From Miltoncostaea sp963703045 (GTDB lineage: Bacteria > Actinomycetota > Thermoleophilia > Miltoncostaeales > Miltoncostaeaceae), in the NCBI GenBank assembly GCA_963703045.1, contig OY969782.1, forward strand, positions 1,798,001-1,862,000: a stretch of DNA of 64,000 nucleotides, in the 5' to 3' direction. Positions 21,782 to 31,591 of the stretch are shown one piece after another (positions within the stretch are counted from its first letter, which is position 1; each line of letters starts with the position of its first letter). The notes beneath the pieces were generated by a model, which was not told the DNA's origin, ran no database searches, and saw nothing but the letters and a program-made list of their open reading frames with translations. Made by a program: the position numbers and the translations under genes.

Positions 21782-23096
21782 TCAGGAGGGCTCCCGCGCG
21801 ACGGCGGGCGGGGTGTGCACCGCCTCCCCGGCGTCCGGCCGGTCGATGCGGAACTCCCAGTCGGGTGCGAAGTCGACCATGCCGATGCCACCGTGCGAGG
21901 CGAACACGCTGAAGTCGATCCACCGGTCGAGCCAGTCGTAGACCTCGCTCTCGTCGTGCGCGCCGATGGCGGCGGTGACCGAGAAGCGCCCCTCGTGCAG
22001 GTGCAGCCGCGGCACGACCAGCCGGATGACGCCGCCCGTCACCTCTCCCTCGACGGTGAACCGCTGGCGGCCGGTGTTGGTGCCGTAGCAGAGGATCCCC
22101 TCGGCGGAGTGGACCATGATGCCGACGCTCGGGAGGAGCTGTGGCTCGTCGCCCCGGAACTCCACCTCCACCACCAGCCGGTCACCGGACTGGAACGAGG
22201 TGACCTCGTGGTCGTCCCCGTCGAGCAGGCGGCAGGCGACGATCGTCATGCGCCCGCTGCCCCACCGCTTGGTCGAGTCCACCTCGGCGCGCGGCTCGGG
22301 CTCCGGCGCCTCGTCGCCGGCGATGCGCTGGCCCTGGCTGGCGAGCAGGCGGTGGTACTGCGGCATGACCTCCCGCGGCGTGCCGTCGCCGATCACCTCG
22401 CCGTGCTCGAGCAGCACCACGCGGTCGCACATGCCCTCGATCGCGCTGGCGTCGTGGGACACGAACACCAGCGTGCCGCCGTGCCGGCGGAAGTCGTGCA
22501 TGCGCCCGAGGCACTTGAGCTGGAACGCCTCGTCACCGACCGCGAACACCTCGTCGAGCAGCATGATCTCAGCGCGGACGTGGCTCGCGACCGAGAACGC
22601 CAGGCGCATCTGCATGCCGCTCGAGAACGTGCGCACGGGCGCCTCGATGAAGTCGGACAGCTCGGCGAAGGCCACGATCTCGTCGAACCGCTCGGCGATC
22701 TCGTCCTCGGGGATCCCCAGGATGGAGGCATTGAGGAACAGGTTCTCGCGGCCACTGAAGTCGGGGTGGAAGCCCGCCCCGAGCTTCGAGCATCGAGGCG
22801 ATCGTGCCGACGGCGGCGACCGTCCCCGTCGTGGGCTCCATGATCCCCGCGATCAGCTTGAGCAGGGTGCTCTTGCCCGACCCGTTGCGCCCGATCAGGC
22901 CGACCGACTCGCCCGGCTCGATGTCGAGGTCGACGTCCCGCAGCGCCCAGAACTCGGTGCCCCTCGTGCGGCGCCGGCGCAGCACCGTCTCCTTCACGGT
23001 GAGGCTGCGCTCGTGCACGACCCGATAGCGGCGGGAGACGCCCGAGACGCGGATGGCACCTGGCGGGATCGTCGGCACGGAGACGGACGGTACCAC
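21782..23096 (-). CDS. Polysaccharide ABC exporter ATPase with C-terminal glycan-binding domain (Wzt-like), one frameshift near 22785
   Basis: About 437 residues after repair. GLIGRNGSGKSTLLKLIAG is the Walker A. The shift near 22785 (one extra base in GAAGCTC) interrupts the segment SMLELGAGFHPDFSGREN. Then follow FSSGMQMRLAFSVA (signature), EIMLLDEVFAVGD (Walker B) and FVSHDASAI (switch His). These features are specific to the Wzt/TagH export ATPases. After about residue 260 comes a beta-sandwich region typical of Wzt_C, which recognises the glycan end and selects substrate. GTG start at 23096. It pairs with the permease across the convergent pair and shares its operon with the putative GT34-like transferase. 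Confidence 0.85.
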
Positions 23097-23103
23097 CCGC
23101 CGC

Positions 23104-24306
23104 TCAGCTCCCCGCGTGCCTCCCGGCGCCCGTGGCGACGTGGTCGATCGCCGCGAGCCAGCGGGCCCGCAGCCGCTCCCAGCTGCACTCGGTCTCGGTG
23201 AAGCGACGCCCCTGCCGCCCGATCGCGGCGGCCAGCGGCCGGGCCCGCGTCAGCAGGTCGATCATCACCGCGTACTCGTCCGCGCCCTCGTACCACAGCC
23301 CGCCGCCCGAGCGTCGCGACTGGCCCACGAGCACCGGCGATGCCGCGTTCGCCAGCGTCGGCCGGCCGTGGCTCCACGCCTCGAGCTGGCTGAACGACAG
23401 GCTCTCGTAGGGCGACGGGATCACGGCGACGGTGGCCCCCGCGAGCGCGTCGTGCACCGTCTGGTCGCCGACGTAGCCGGTGCGGTGCAGCCAGGTGTGC
23501 GCGGGCAGCGGCGATCTCGCCGCCGCCCATCAGCACGAGGTCGAGGCCCTCGGGCCGCGCGCGGCGGTAGCGCGCGTGGGCGGCCACCAGCTCGGGGACC
23601 CCCTTCGACCCGTCGATGCGCCCGACGTAGAGCGCATAGGGGCGCCGCCCCACGAGATCGCCCACGCGGGCGGCGTCGGAGGGCGGCGCCGGGTCGAGTC
23701 CCGCGCCGACCACTCGGGCGCGGTCGGGCCCCGACGCCGAAGCGCGCGGCCCCGAAGTCGGCCTCCTCCGCGGTGCTGAACATCACGAGGCGCGCGGCGT
23801 CGAAGACCGGGTCGAAGATCGCCAGCCGCGCGGGGGGCTCGTCGTGCAGCGTCGGGGCGAGGATCGCCCGGTCGGCGACCAGCCCGATGGCGTCGGCGGT
23901 CGTGGCGTACAGATAGGTGACGAAGACGACGACCGCGTAGCCGTGCCGCCCGCGCAGGTGCTCGATCAACCCGGGCGCCACCGGGCCCTGGGCGCGCATC
24001 CACTCGCGGCCGAGCGCCCGGTCGCCGGGGGCCGCGTACGCCCGCGGCGCGATCCGGTCGAACGCGCGCCGGATCGCGCGGCGCCGGCACCGGGAAGCGC
24101 CGCACCCGCACCCCCTCGACCACGTCCTCGCCGGCCGGGTAGTGGTCGGACCACGTGCGGTAGTCGAGGGCGCAGGTCGTCAGCACGGTGAGGTCGACGT
24201 CGTCGCGGATCAGGCCGGCGACCCGCCGTGCCAGCGCCTCGGCCCCGCCGTTCACCTCGACGCCGTAGCGCTGCACCACCAGCGCCACCGACGGACGCGC
24301 GCTCAC
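23104..24306 (-). CDS. GT-B glycosyltransferase, RYGxxxxGGAE subgroup (about three frameshifts)
   Basis: About 400 residues after repair of shifts near 23516, 23735 and 24082. The N-terminus ALVVQRYGVEVNGGAEALAR has the glycine-rich acceptor-side loop of GT4 enzymes. The middle holds YLYATTADAIG, TLHDEPPARLAIFDP and FSTAEEADF. The donor-side half has YALYVGRIDGSKGVPELV and SPYESLSFSQLEAW, where E-x7-E is the GT4 nucleotide-sugar motif. It is paralogous to the genes at 25354-26525 and 54648-55820. The GTG start at 24306 overlaps the upstream gene's TGA. Cytoplasmic, acting in glycan assembly; sugar unknown. Confidence 0.78.
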
Positions 24307-25357
24307 GCGGGGGGCGACAGCACGGGCGCCAGCGTCGCGCGCAGGCGCGCCGCCGTCGTGGCGGGGTCGAGATCGCGCAGGCGCGCCGCCGCGGCGGCGG
24401 CCAGCGCCCGGCGCGTGCCGTCGACGCGCACCACCTCGTCGAGCGCCTCCGACGCCAGCGCCAGGTCGTGCTCGAGCACCAGGCCCGCGCCGCCGATCGT
24501 CTCGCGCACCGCCCCCGCGTCGCGCGCGACCACCGGCACCCCGTGGGCCATCGCCTCGACGAGGGGGACGCAGAAGCCCTCGTGCTCCGACATGCACAGG
24601 TACGCGTGCGCCCCGCGGTAGGCGGCCGCGAGCTCCTCCGCCGAGACCCAGCCCGTGAGCCGCACGCCGCGCACCCCGAGCCGCCGCGCCAGGCCGGCCA
24701 GCGCGTCGCGGTAGCGCTCGAAGCCCCCCGCGCCGCCCAGCAGAGTCAGCGTGGCGTCCGGGGCGTGCCTGCGCTGGTAGAGCGTGAAGGCCCGGATGAC
24801 GTCCTCGAGGCGCTTGTTCGGCACCACGCGCCCGACCGAGATCACCGACGGCGGGCCCTCGGGCCGGCCGGGCGCCGGCGCGGCCCGCGGCAGGTCGAGC
24901 AGCAGCGGCACCACCTCGACCCCCACCGAGCCGGCGGCGGTCAGCTCGGCGGCGTTGAAGGCCGAGTCGGCGATGAGGGCGCTCGCGCGCCGCGCGAGCA
25001 GCGGCAGGGCCGCACGGGCACGGTCGCAGTCGTCGGCCAGCGCGGGGTTGTAGGCGCGCAGCAGGTGCCCGGGCGTGACGTTGTGGTAGCAGACCGCCAG
25101 CGGCCCGCGGGCCCCAGCGCGGCCGGCACGACCGCGCTCCAGATCGAGAAGTGCAGCACCAGGGGGCCCGCGCCGAGGTCGGGCACGTCGTCCAGCCGCC
25201 GCACGCGCGCGGGACAGATCGGGATGGACGTGCTCGGCCACGATCTCGGCGGGAGGCCCCACTCGCCGAGCAGGCGGCCCCAGGCGAGCGCCTGGCCGGT
25301 CACGGCGTCGCCCGGCGCGGCCGCCGCGAGGAGCTGCCGCACGGGCGCGCGGCTCAT
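24303..25357 (-). CDS. GT-B glycosyltransferase (GT4-like), about three frameshifts
   Basis: About 350 residues after repair (shifts near 25108, 25207 and 25250). N-terminal MSRAPVRQLLAAAAPGDAV, then a domain with LHFSIWSAVVPAAL and AVCYHNVTPGHLLRAYNP typical of retaining glycosyltransferases. The C-terminal domain has SVGRVVPNKRLEDVIRAF, LTLLGGAGGFERYRDAL and CMSEHEGFCVPLVEAMAHG; EGFCVPLVE is the donor-binding E-x7-E. ATG at 25357 overlaps the TGA of the upstream glycosyltransferase (ATGA), so the pair is translationally coupled. Sugar and acceptor unknown. Confidence 0.78.
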
Positions 25358-26525
25358 GCGGCGAGGCCCCCGGCGACGTCGGCGAAGCGCTCGCGAGACG
25401 GCCGGCCAGCCGTAGACGTCGAGCACGTACTCGCGCCCGCGCGCCCCCATGGCCCGGGCCGCGGGGGCGTCGGCGCGCAGCCGGTCGAGCGCGTCGCGGT
25501 AGTCGGCGTAGGTGTCGAAGGTGAGCCCGCCGCCCGAGGCCGTGCAGTGCTCGCGCATCACCTCGCGAGCCCCGCGCCACGAGCGCCGGCGTGCCCTCCA
25601 GCCAGGCCTCCATCAGCACGATCGACAGGCTCTCGAGCTGCGGAGGGGTTCACGAGGGCGAGCGCCTCGGCGTAGGCCCGGCGCTTGTCCTCCTCGGCGA
25701 GGTAGCCCGAGGCGCGTCACGACGCCGCGCGGCGGCGGCCGGCGGCCGGTAGCCGCCGCTGCCGATCAGCACCAGGCGCGGCGCGCCGGGACGCTCGCGG
25801 GCGTAGCGCACGGCGTGATCGACGGCGACGTCAACGCGCTTGCCCTCCTCGAGGCGCCCGGCGTAGAGGACGTACTCGCCGAGGCCGTGGCTCGGCGGCG
25901 AAGCCCGGCCGGGGCGCGCCCCGGGCGGGTCGAAGCCCATGCCCACCACGCCGCCGCCCCGGATGTCGACGAGGCGGCGGGCCAGGCGCTCCTCGGCGGG
26001 GGCGTTGAAGACGCACCCGCGCGCGCGCTCGAGCACCCGCCGCACGGTCTGCCATGTGGGCGTAGGGCTCGTCGTGCAGGCAGGGCAGCACGGCCGCCCG
26101 GTCGGCGTCGGCGAGGGCACCCCAGATCGTGGTGCCGAACAGGTAGGGGCACAGGATCGCGAGGTCGTGCGTCGGACGACTCCAGCCAGCGCTCGAGCTC
26201 CTCCGACCACACGCTCTGCGACGAGCCACTCGAGCTCGTCGAGGTAGGTCGCCGCGCCCCCCGAGAGCACGGCCGGATGCAGCGCGTCGTAACGCGCGGC
26301 GGCGCGCGGGCTCACGGCGAAGCGGCGCACGGTGATGCCGTCCATCGACGCTCACGCCCGGCGGGCAGCTCGTTGCGCCAGGTGTCGTGGTCGCGGGCGC
26401 AGGTCGTGGCGACCTCGACGCTCCATCCCGGCGGCGTCGCCCGCGTCGCGAGGACCGCGGACCAGCGTCTCGGCCCCGCCGACCACGTCGCGGCCGTATC
26501 GCGGCACCACCCAGACGAGGCGCAT
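25354..26525 (-). CDS. GT-B glycosyltransferase, RYGxxxxGGAE subgroup (multiple frameshifts)
   Basis: Roughly 390 residues pieced together from several frames. It starts at MRLVWVVPRYGRDVVGGAE (ATG 26525), continues with RRFAVSPRAAARYDALHP, ILCPYLFGTTIWGAL, ADRAAVLPCLHDEPY, then YVLYAGRLEEGKRVDVAVD, LVLIGSGGY and the E-x7-E region around NPSQLESLSIVLMEAWLEG, ending in GGLAA. This is the same subgroup as the genes at 23104 and 54648. In the sequence as given no stop separates it from the preceding methyltransferase, so it is either a fusion or the stop is lost to an indel. Confidence 0.7.
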
Positions 26526-27770
26526 GCAGTACCGCCAGGCCAGGACGGCGTAGTCCTGGAAGCCGAAGAGCAGGTCGTTGAGGCGCGCCGACGACCGCGT
26601 CGAGGCGCTCGTCCGCCGGCCCCTGGCCGGGACCGGTGGGCAGCAGGCGCTCGGGCGGAGTCGGCGACAGCCGCCGCACCTCGACCCGCGCGAAGCCGGT
26701 CATCTCGCAGAGGAAGGCCAGCGTGTCGGGTGGACCGGCGCCAGGTGGGTCGGGTCGCGATGGAAGTTGACCGAGCCCGCGACCAGCGACTCGGGGTTGG
26801 GCGTCTCCATCACGAGCACGCCGCCCGGGGCCAGGCGGTCGTGGGCCAGCGTCGATCAGCCGGATCATCACCGCGGGCGGCAGGTGCTCGACGACGTGGC
26901 TGGCCACCACGCCGTCAACCGCCCCCGGCTCGAGCGCCCGCGAGGTGCGCCAGCGCGTCGGCCTCGACCACCTCCAGCCCGTTCTCGGCCAGCCGCGCGA
27001 CGAAGTCCGGCTCGGTCTCGACGCCGTACGCCGGCACGCCCGTGCTCGCGCAGCAGCGTCGAGCAGCTCCCCGTGGCCGCAACCGAGGTCGACCACCCGG
27101 GACGCGCCCCTCCAGCGCGTCGAGGTACGACGACTGGCGCGCGCGGATCTCCTCCGGCGACCCGCCGAAGCGCGCCTTGAAGGCCGGGTAGTCCATCGGC
27201 ACCTCGCTGCCGCCGGGCGGCGACGGGGCCGCCGGCGCCGGCGGCGCCGCGGGCGCCGGCGGCCGCGGCCCGGCGCCGGCGCCGGGTCGCGAGCGACGCG
27301 CGCTCGAGCCGGGCGATGCCGCACGCCGGTCTCGCAGGCGCTCGAGCGCCTCGATCCGGCCCATCAGCGTCTGCAGGTCCTGCTCGGCGCGCGAGCGGGC
27401 AGCCGCCTCGGCCGTCCATCGCGACCTCGCTCCAGCGCCGCGCCGCGCTCGCGCGCCTGCCGCGGTCGCGGTCGCACGGCGACCGCCTCGCTGGTCTGGC
27501 GCGCCAGGTCGTCGAAGACGTGGACCAGCAGGCGCAGGATCGCGCGCTTGACCAGCGTCAGCGGCTTGCCGACGCCCGCCCGGGTCGAGTAGGCGAGCTC
27601 GGGCCGGAAGCGGACGGGCTCCTCCGCCCCCGCGCAGCTCGAGGTCGAGGTCGCAGCACGTCGCCGTACGCGCCCCCGGCCGCGCGCCGCCGCGCCACCC
27701 GCTCGCGCAGCTCGCCGACCAGCCGCTCGACGTCGATCGCGTGGGTCTCCCTGGGCGGCTCGGGCGTCAT
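26526..27770 (-). CDS. SAM-dependent methyltransferase with N-terminal helical domain (multiple frameshifts)
   Basis: About 410 residues in several frames. The N-terminus (ATG 27770) reads IDVERLVGELRERVARRR, then VRFRPELAYSTRAG and VKRAILRLLVHVFDDLARQ, then a long charged helical (coiled-coil) stretch ending in LMGRIEALERLRDRR. The class I methyltransferase domain starts at MDYPAFKARFGGS. VVDLGCGHGELLD is the SAM-binding loop, ASHVVEHLP the post-motif acidic region, and LAFLCEMTGF and LNDLLFGFQDYAVLAWR follow. Such enzymes methylate sugars of surface glycans. The ATG overlaps the TGA of the GT2 gene upstream. The 3' end runs in frame into the next glycosyltransferase. Confidence 0.7.
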
Positions 27771-29545
27771 CGGGCGCCGACTCTATCCCGGCGGCCCGCG
27801 CGCGCGATCCGCCCGGCCGCGCCGCGGACGATGCCGGTGCCGAAGGCCAGATGGGACGCCGCCGCCCCCACGGCGGCGAGGGCGCCGAGGCGGGGCCGGC
27901 GGTGCAGCAGCGTGACGACCCCTGCGAAGCACGCCAGCATCGCGGCGTAGGCGCCCGCCAGCGCGCCGAGCGCGGGGGCCGCGCGGCTGCCGCGCGCCGC
28001 CGCCACCGGCGCCGCGACGGCGAGGCCCACCAGGGCGACGGGCGCGAGGTGGCGCAGCCGCGGGCGCCGCCCCTCGGCGATCCGCTCCCCGCGGTTGCGG
28101 CCGAGACGGTGGAGCATGCCCAGGTACGGGCGGTACAGGGGCGCGGGGCGGCTCGTCACCACGACGTCGGGGCTGCAGAGCACGGCCAGGCCCTCGCGCG
28201 AGCGGAGGACGCCGCACAGGTCGTCGTCGAGCGGCAGGCCCCTCTCGACCGTGCGCCGCACCGCGTCGGTGCGCACGAACAGGTTTGAGGCCGGGAACTC
28301 GCCGACCTCGCGCAGGCGGCCGACGTGGTGGCGCACGCGAGCGCCGCCCACGCCGATGCGCGACTCGCTGAGGATGCCGGCCGCGTCGCGCAGGTCCGAC
28401 TCGCCCAGCCGAGCGACGGTGGGGCCCGCGACAGCGCCGACGGTGGCGTCGCCGAAGAGCGCGAGGGCCGAGTACGACCACCCGTCGCTGGGGTGTGCGC
28501 CCTGGTTGACCAGAGCCGTCACCTCGGTGGTGACACCGCCGATCACCCGGGCGATGCGCTGCGCCCGCGAGCCGGCCCCGGCGTTGACGACGTCGGCCCC
28601 GGGCACGTTGACCACCGCGTCGCCGGGCTCGTCGGGCGAGGCGACCACCACGCGCGTGCCGGGGGGCGTGGCCAGCGCCATGCGCCGCGCGCCCGCCCGC
28701 GTCGCCTCGTCGACGACCACGGGCGCGATCACCACCGTCAGTGCGGGCAGCTGCGCGGGCCGGTGCGCCGCGATGCGCCGCGCCAGCAGGCGGCGGCGTT
28801 CGTAGTAGCGCAGGATGCGCAGCCGGTAGAAGACGGCCGCCGTGTCCCACAGCGCCTGGGCGATGGCGCGCCAGTTGACCCCGCTCGCGCCGAACCGGTA
28901 CTCGAGGCGGATCGGCGCCTCCGAGATGCGGTCGAAGCCGAAGCTCCGCGCGACGGCCAGGATCTCGAGGTCGAAGGCGTAGCGCTTGACCAGGACCACG
29001 GGCAGCACCTCCTCCAGCACCTCCCGGCGGAAGAGCTTCATCCCGACCTGGGTGTCGCGCACGTCCAGCGAGAAGAGCACGCGCACCAAGCGCTGGTAGA
29101 GCCACGAGTAGACCCGTCGCCGCCGCGGGTACGAGACCTCCGAGTCGGGGTGCCGCTTCGAGCCCACCACGGCGTCGAGGTCGCCCTCGACGGCCCGCGC
29201 CAGGAAGTCGCCGAGGCGGGCGGGGTCGAGGTCCATGTCCGAGTCGATCCAGGCGACGTAGTCGCCGCGCGCGACCGACGACCCGGTGCGCAGCGCGTAT
29301 CCCTTGCCGAGGTTGCGGTCGTAGGTCATCACCCGCACCCCGCGGGCGCTGTGGCGGGCGGCCTCCTCGTGCGTCGTGTCGGCGCTGCCGTCCGAGACGA
29401 CGATCAGCTCGTAGTCGATGCCGGTGGTCTCGAGGCGCGCGGCGATCTCGCCGAGGCTGCCGTAGATGGTCTCGGCCTGGTTGAAGGCCGGGGCGACGAC
29501 CGACAGGCGCGGCCGGGGCGGCTGGAGCCCGGGACTCCCGGTCAC
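27767..29545 (-). CDS. Tandem-domain GT2 glycosyltransferase with C-terminal membrane segments
   Basis: 592 residues. Residues 12-230 are a DPM1/GT2 domain: SVVAPAFNQAETI, SDGSADTT, GKGYALRTG, the WIDSDMDLD acidic metal-binding motif and DTQVGMKLFRREVL. Around 300-490 a second GT2-like half appears, with VVIAPVVVDEA and ASNLFVRTDAVRR but weaker metal-binding residues. About four hydrophobic segments complete the C-terminus. Two GT2 halves plus a membrane anchor suggest a membrane-bound bifunctional or regulatory glycosyltransferase, possibly charging polyprenyl phosphate as DPM1-type enzymes do (inference). GTG start at 29545 overlaps the upstream TGA. Intact reading frame, in contrast to its neighbours downstream. 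Confidence 0.82.
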   Translation of the reverse strand: MTGSPGLQPPRPRLSVVAPAFNQAETIYGSLGEIAARLETTGIDYELIVVSDGSADTTHEEAARHSARGVRVMTYDRNLGKGYALRTGSSVARGDYVAWIDSDMDLDPARLGDFLARAVEGDLDAVVGSKRHPDSEVSYPRRRRVYSWLYQRLVRVLFSLDVRDTQVGMKLFRREVLEEVLPVVLVKRYAFDLEILAVARSFGFDRISEAPIRLEYRFGASGVNWRAIAQALWDTAAVFYRLRILRYYERRRLLARRIAAHRPAQLPALTVVIAPVVVDEATRAGARRMALATPPGTRVVVASPDEPGDAVVNVPGADVVNAGAGSRAQRIARVIGGVTTEVTALVNQGAHPSDGWSYSALALFGDATVGAVAGPTVARLGESDLRDAAGILSESRIGVGGARVRHHVGRLREVGEFPASNLFVRTDAVRRTVERGLPLDDDLCGVLRSREGLAVLCSPDVVVTSRPAPLYRPYLGMLHRLGRNRGERIAEGRRPRLRHLAPVALVGLAVAAPVAAARGSRAAPALGALAGAYAAMLACFAGVVTLLHRRPRLGALAAVGAAASHLAFGTGIVRGAAGRIARAGRRDRVGAR

Positions 29546-30552
29546 TGCCTCCAGCCCGAGCGGTCGTAGACGCCGCCGCGGGTCCGCGCCCGCACGACCG
29601 CCTCGACGTACACGGCCAGGGTGATCCAGCAGGCGACGGGGTGGAACAGCCAGGCGGCGTCGGGACGGCGCCGGAACCCGCGGGCCACCTGCAGCAGCAG
29701 GGGCACCACGAGGACGGTCGAGAGCGTGAAGCGCACCAGCCCGCCGAGCTCCCAGCGGTAGGACCGCTCGCCCGACGAGCGGTGGTGCAGGTAGTCCTGG
29801 GCGCGCCGTCGCGTCTTGCGCGCGAAGTCGCGCGGGCTGCGGGCGAAGAAGTGGCGGATCTCGGTGTCGACGCGCGCGACCGTGGCGTGCCCTTGACGGG
29901 CGAGCGCCTGGACGGCGTCGATGTCGAACAGGTACTGGTCGATGCCGGGGACCGACCTCATCAGCTCGGCTCGCACCAGGTAGCCGTTGGCCCCCATCGT
30001 CGGCACGCGCTCGGGGTCGAGCTGCACCCGTATGTATCCGGGCTCCCGGGTCTGGCGCACCGGGTAGTCGGTCCACCGCCCGGTGAGCCACGACCAGCGG
30101 CCGTAGTTGCCCACGAACAGCGACGCCGGGTCGTTGATGCCCGACAGGGCGCAGTAGCGGTTGACGATGCCGTCCTCCGCCGCGTAGCTCCAGCGCAGCA
30201 CCTCCGACGAGGCGATGGCGGGGTCCTCGAACGGCCTCACCATGCGGGTGAGCCAGTCGTCGCCGACGATCACGTTGTCGCTGTCGACGAACGCGAGGAT
30301 CTCGGATCCCGCGGCCGCGATGCCCTCGGCCTTCCCCGCCTCGGCGGTGCGCCGCGGGTTGGCGACGACGCGGGCGCCCAGCCGTGCGGCGATCTCGGGC
30401 GTGGCGTCGGTCGACCCGCCGTCGCAGATCAGGATCTCGATCAGCTCCTGGGGGTAGTCCTGCGCCCGGATCGCCTCGAGGCAGCCCGGCAGGTACCCCT
30501 CGGAGTTGAGGGTCGGGATGACGAAGGTGACGGTGGGCGCGGCGGCGCTCAT
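29542..30552 (-). CDS. GT2 family glycosyltransferase, membrane-associated
   Basis: 336 residues. GT-A fold motifs: TFVIPTLNSEGYL at residues 8-20, ILICDGGSTDATPEIA, GKAEGIAAAGSEILAFVDSD (acidic metal-binding motif), then GANGYLVRAELM and DIDAVQALA. The last 80 residues contain two membrane helices. It transfers a sugar at the cytoplasmic membrane face. ATG at 30552, overlapping the stop of the upstream GT2 gene, and its own stop overlaps the next GTG, so it is in the middle of a tightly coupled run from 31505 down to 23104. Confidence 0.85.
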   Translation of the reverse strand: MSAAAPTVTFVIPTLNSEGYLPGCLEAIRAQDYPQELIEILICDGGSTDATPEIAARLGARVVANPRRTAEAGKAEGIAAAGSEILAFVDSDNVIVGDDWLTRMVRPFEDPAIASSEVLRWSYAAEDGIVNRYCALSGINDPASLFVGNYGRWSWLTGRWTDYPVRQTREPGYIRVQLDPERVPTMGANGYLVRAELMRSVPGIDQYLFDIDAVQALARQGHATVARVDTEIRHFFARSPRDFARKTRRRAQDYLHHRSSGERSYRWELGGLVRFTLSTVLVVPLLLQVARGFRRRPDAAWLFHPVACWITLAVYVEAVVRARTRGGVYDRSGWRQ

Positions 30553-31505
30553 CGCACCATCGTACGGGTGCCCAGACCGCGCAGGAACGCGAGGCCGTAG
30601 CTCATGTGGTGGGCGACCAGGGCCGCGGGGAACAGTCCGCGCTCCCGGGCCGAGCCGGCCGGCGAGACGGCGCCGAGCGCGGCGTAGGCGAGCGCGCCGG
30701 CCACGGCGGCGCCGCGGGCTCCGCGCGCCGCGACCACCGCGGCGGCCCCGCCGAGCAGGCCCAGGGTGCCGGCGAGCGGCAGGAAGTACACCGGTCGCAG
30801 CGACGTGCCGGGGTGCACGCGCGCGAAGTGCCCGCGATGGTGCCCGACGTTGCCGATCTGGCGCATGTGGGCGCGGAAGACCGGGCGGCGGTGGTGGTAG
30901 ACCACCAGGTCCGGCCGGTAGTGGATGCGGATGCCGACGCTCGGCGAGCGCGCTCGCAGAAGCGGGTGTCCTCGCCGCCGTAGAAGGTCAACGCCCACCC
31001 GCCCACGGTGCGCACCGCCTCGGTGGCGACGATCAGGTTGTAGGCAGGGTAGTCGTCCACCACGCGCGCGCGGCCCGGGGTGAAGCGGAACCGCAGGGGC
31101 CCGCTGCCGAGCGGCGACTCGTAGACGGCGCCGCCCACCCGCGCCCGCGCCGACGAGCCCGGCGGCGTGACCCCCGGTCCGCCCAGCGCCCGCACCCCGT
31201 CCTCTCGCGAGCGCCGCCTCGGCCACCCGCAGCCAGTCGCGGGCCGGGTAGGCGTCGTCGTCGAGGTAGGCGAGGGCGTCACCCGTGGCGTGCGCCTCCG
31301 CCAGGTCCCGCTTCTCCGCCGGCGAGCTGTCGTCGGAGCGCTCGCCCACCACGGGCCTGATGCGGGGATCGGCGGGCAGCGGGACGGCCCGGTCCGACAC
31401 CACGAGCACCTCGAAGTCGTCGTGATCGAGTGCCAGGCAATGGTCGAGGCACAGCCGGAACGGCGCCGAGTCGCGGTGCAGCGGGATCACGATCGAGAAG
31501 CGCAC
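30549..31505 (-). CDS. GT2 family glycosyltransferase (two frameshifts, net in frame)
   Basis: About 318 residues. The N-terminus FSIVIPLHRDSAPFRLCLDH and VLVVSDRAVPLP, with AYLDDDAYPARDWL as the acidic metal-binding motif, read in one frame. A middle part (LGGPGVTPPGSSA, YNLIVATEAVRTVGGW, FYGGEDTRFCERA) reads in a second frame between about 31200 and 30955. The C-terminal part with VVYHHRRPVFRAHMRQIGNV and three membrane helices returns to the first frame. Both shifts look like one-base errors in GC runs. GTG start at 31505, preceded by a leaderless-type hexamer, making this the head of a long minus-strand operon. Confidence 0.78.
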   Translation of the reverse strand: MRFSIVIPLHRDSAPFRLCLDHCLALDHDDFEVLVVSDRAVPLPADPRIRPVVGERSDDSSPAEKRDLAEAHATGDALAYLDDDAYPARDWLRVAEAALARGRGAGAGRTGGHAAGLVGAGAGGRRRLRVAARQRAPAVPLHPGPRARGGRLPCLQPDRRHRGGAHRGRVGVDLLRRRGHPLLRARSPSVGIRIHYRPDLVVYHHRRPVFRAHMRQIGNVGHHRGHFARVHPGTSLRPVYFLPLAGTLGLLGGAAAVVAARGARGAAVAGALAYAALGAVSPAGSARERGLFPAALVAHHMSYGLAFLRGLGTRTMVR

Positions 31506-31513
31506 GGCGGCAT

Positions 31514-31519
31514 AGGTTA
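31514..31519 (-). promoter_or_regulatory. -10-like hexamer, leaderless start at 31505
   Basis: Minus-strand TAACCT, then exactly eight bases, then the GTG at 31505. This would drive the long minus-strand glycosyltransferase operon. Confidence 0.5.
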
Positions 31520-31591
31520 GAGGAGTCGAATCAGGTACGGTCACCGCCGATCGGCGCGCGGTCCCGCGTGCCGGCCCGCGACGGCGCGCCC

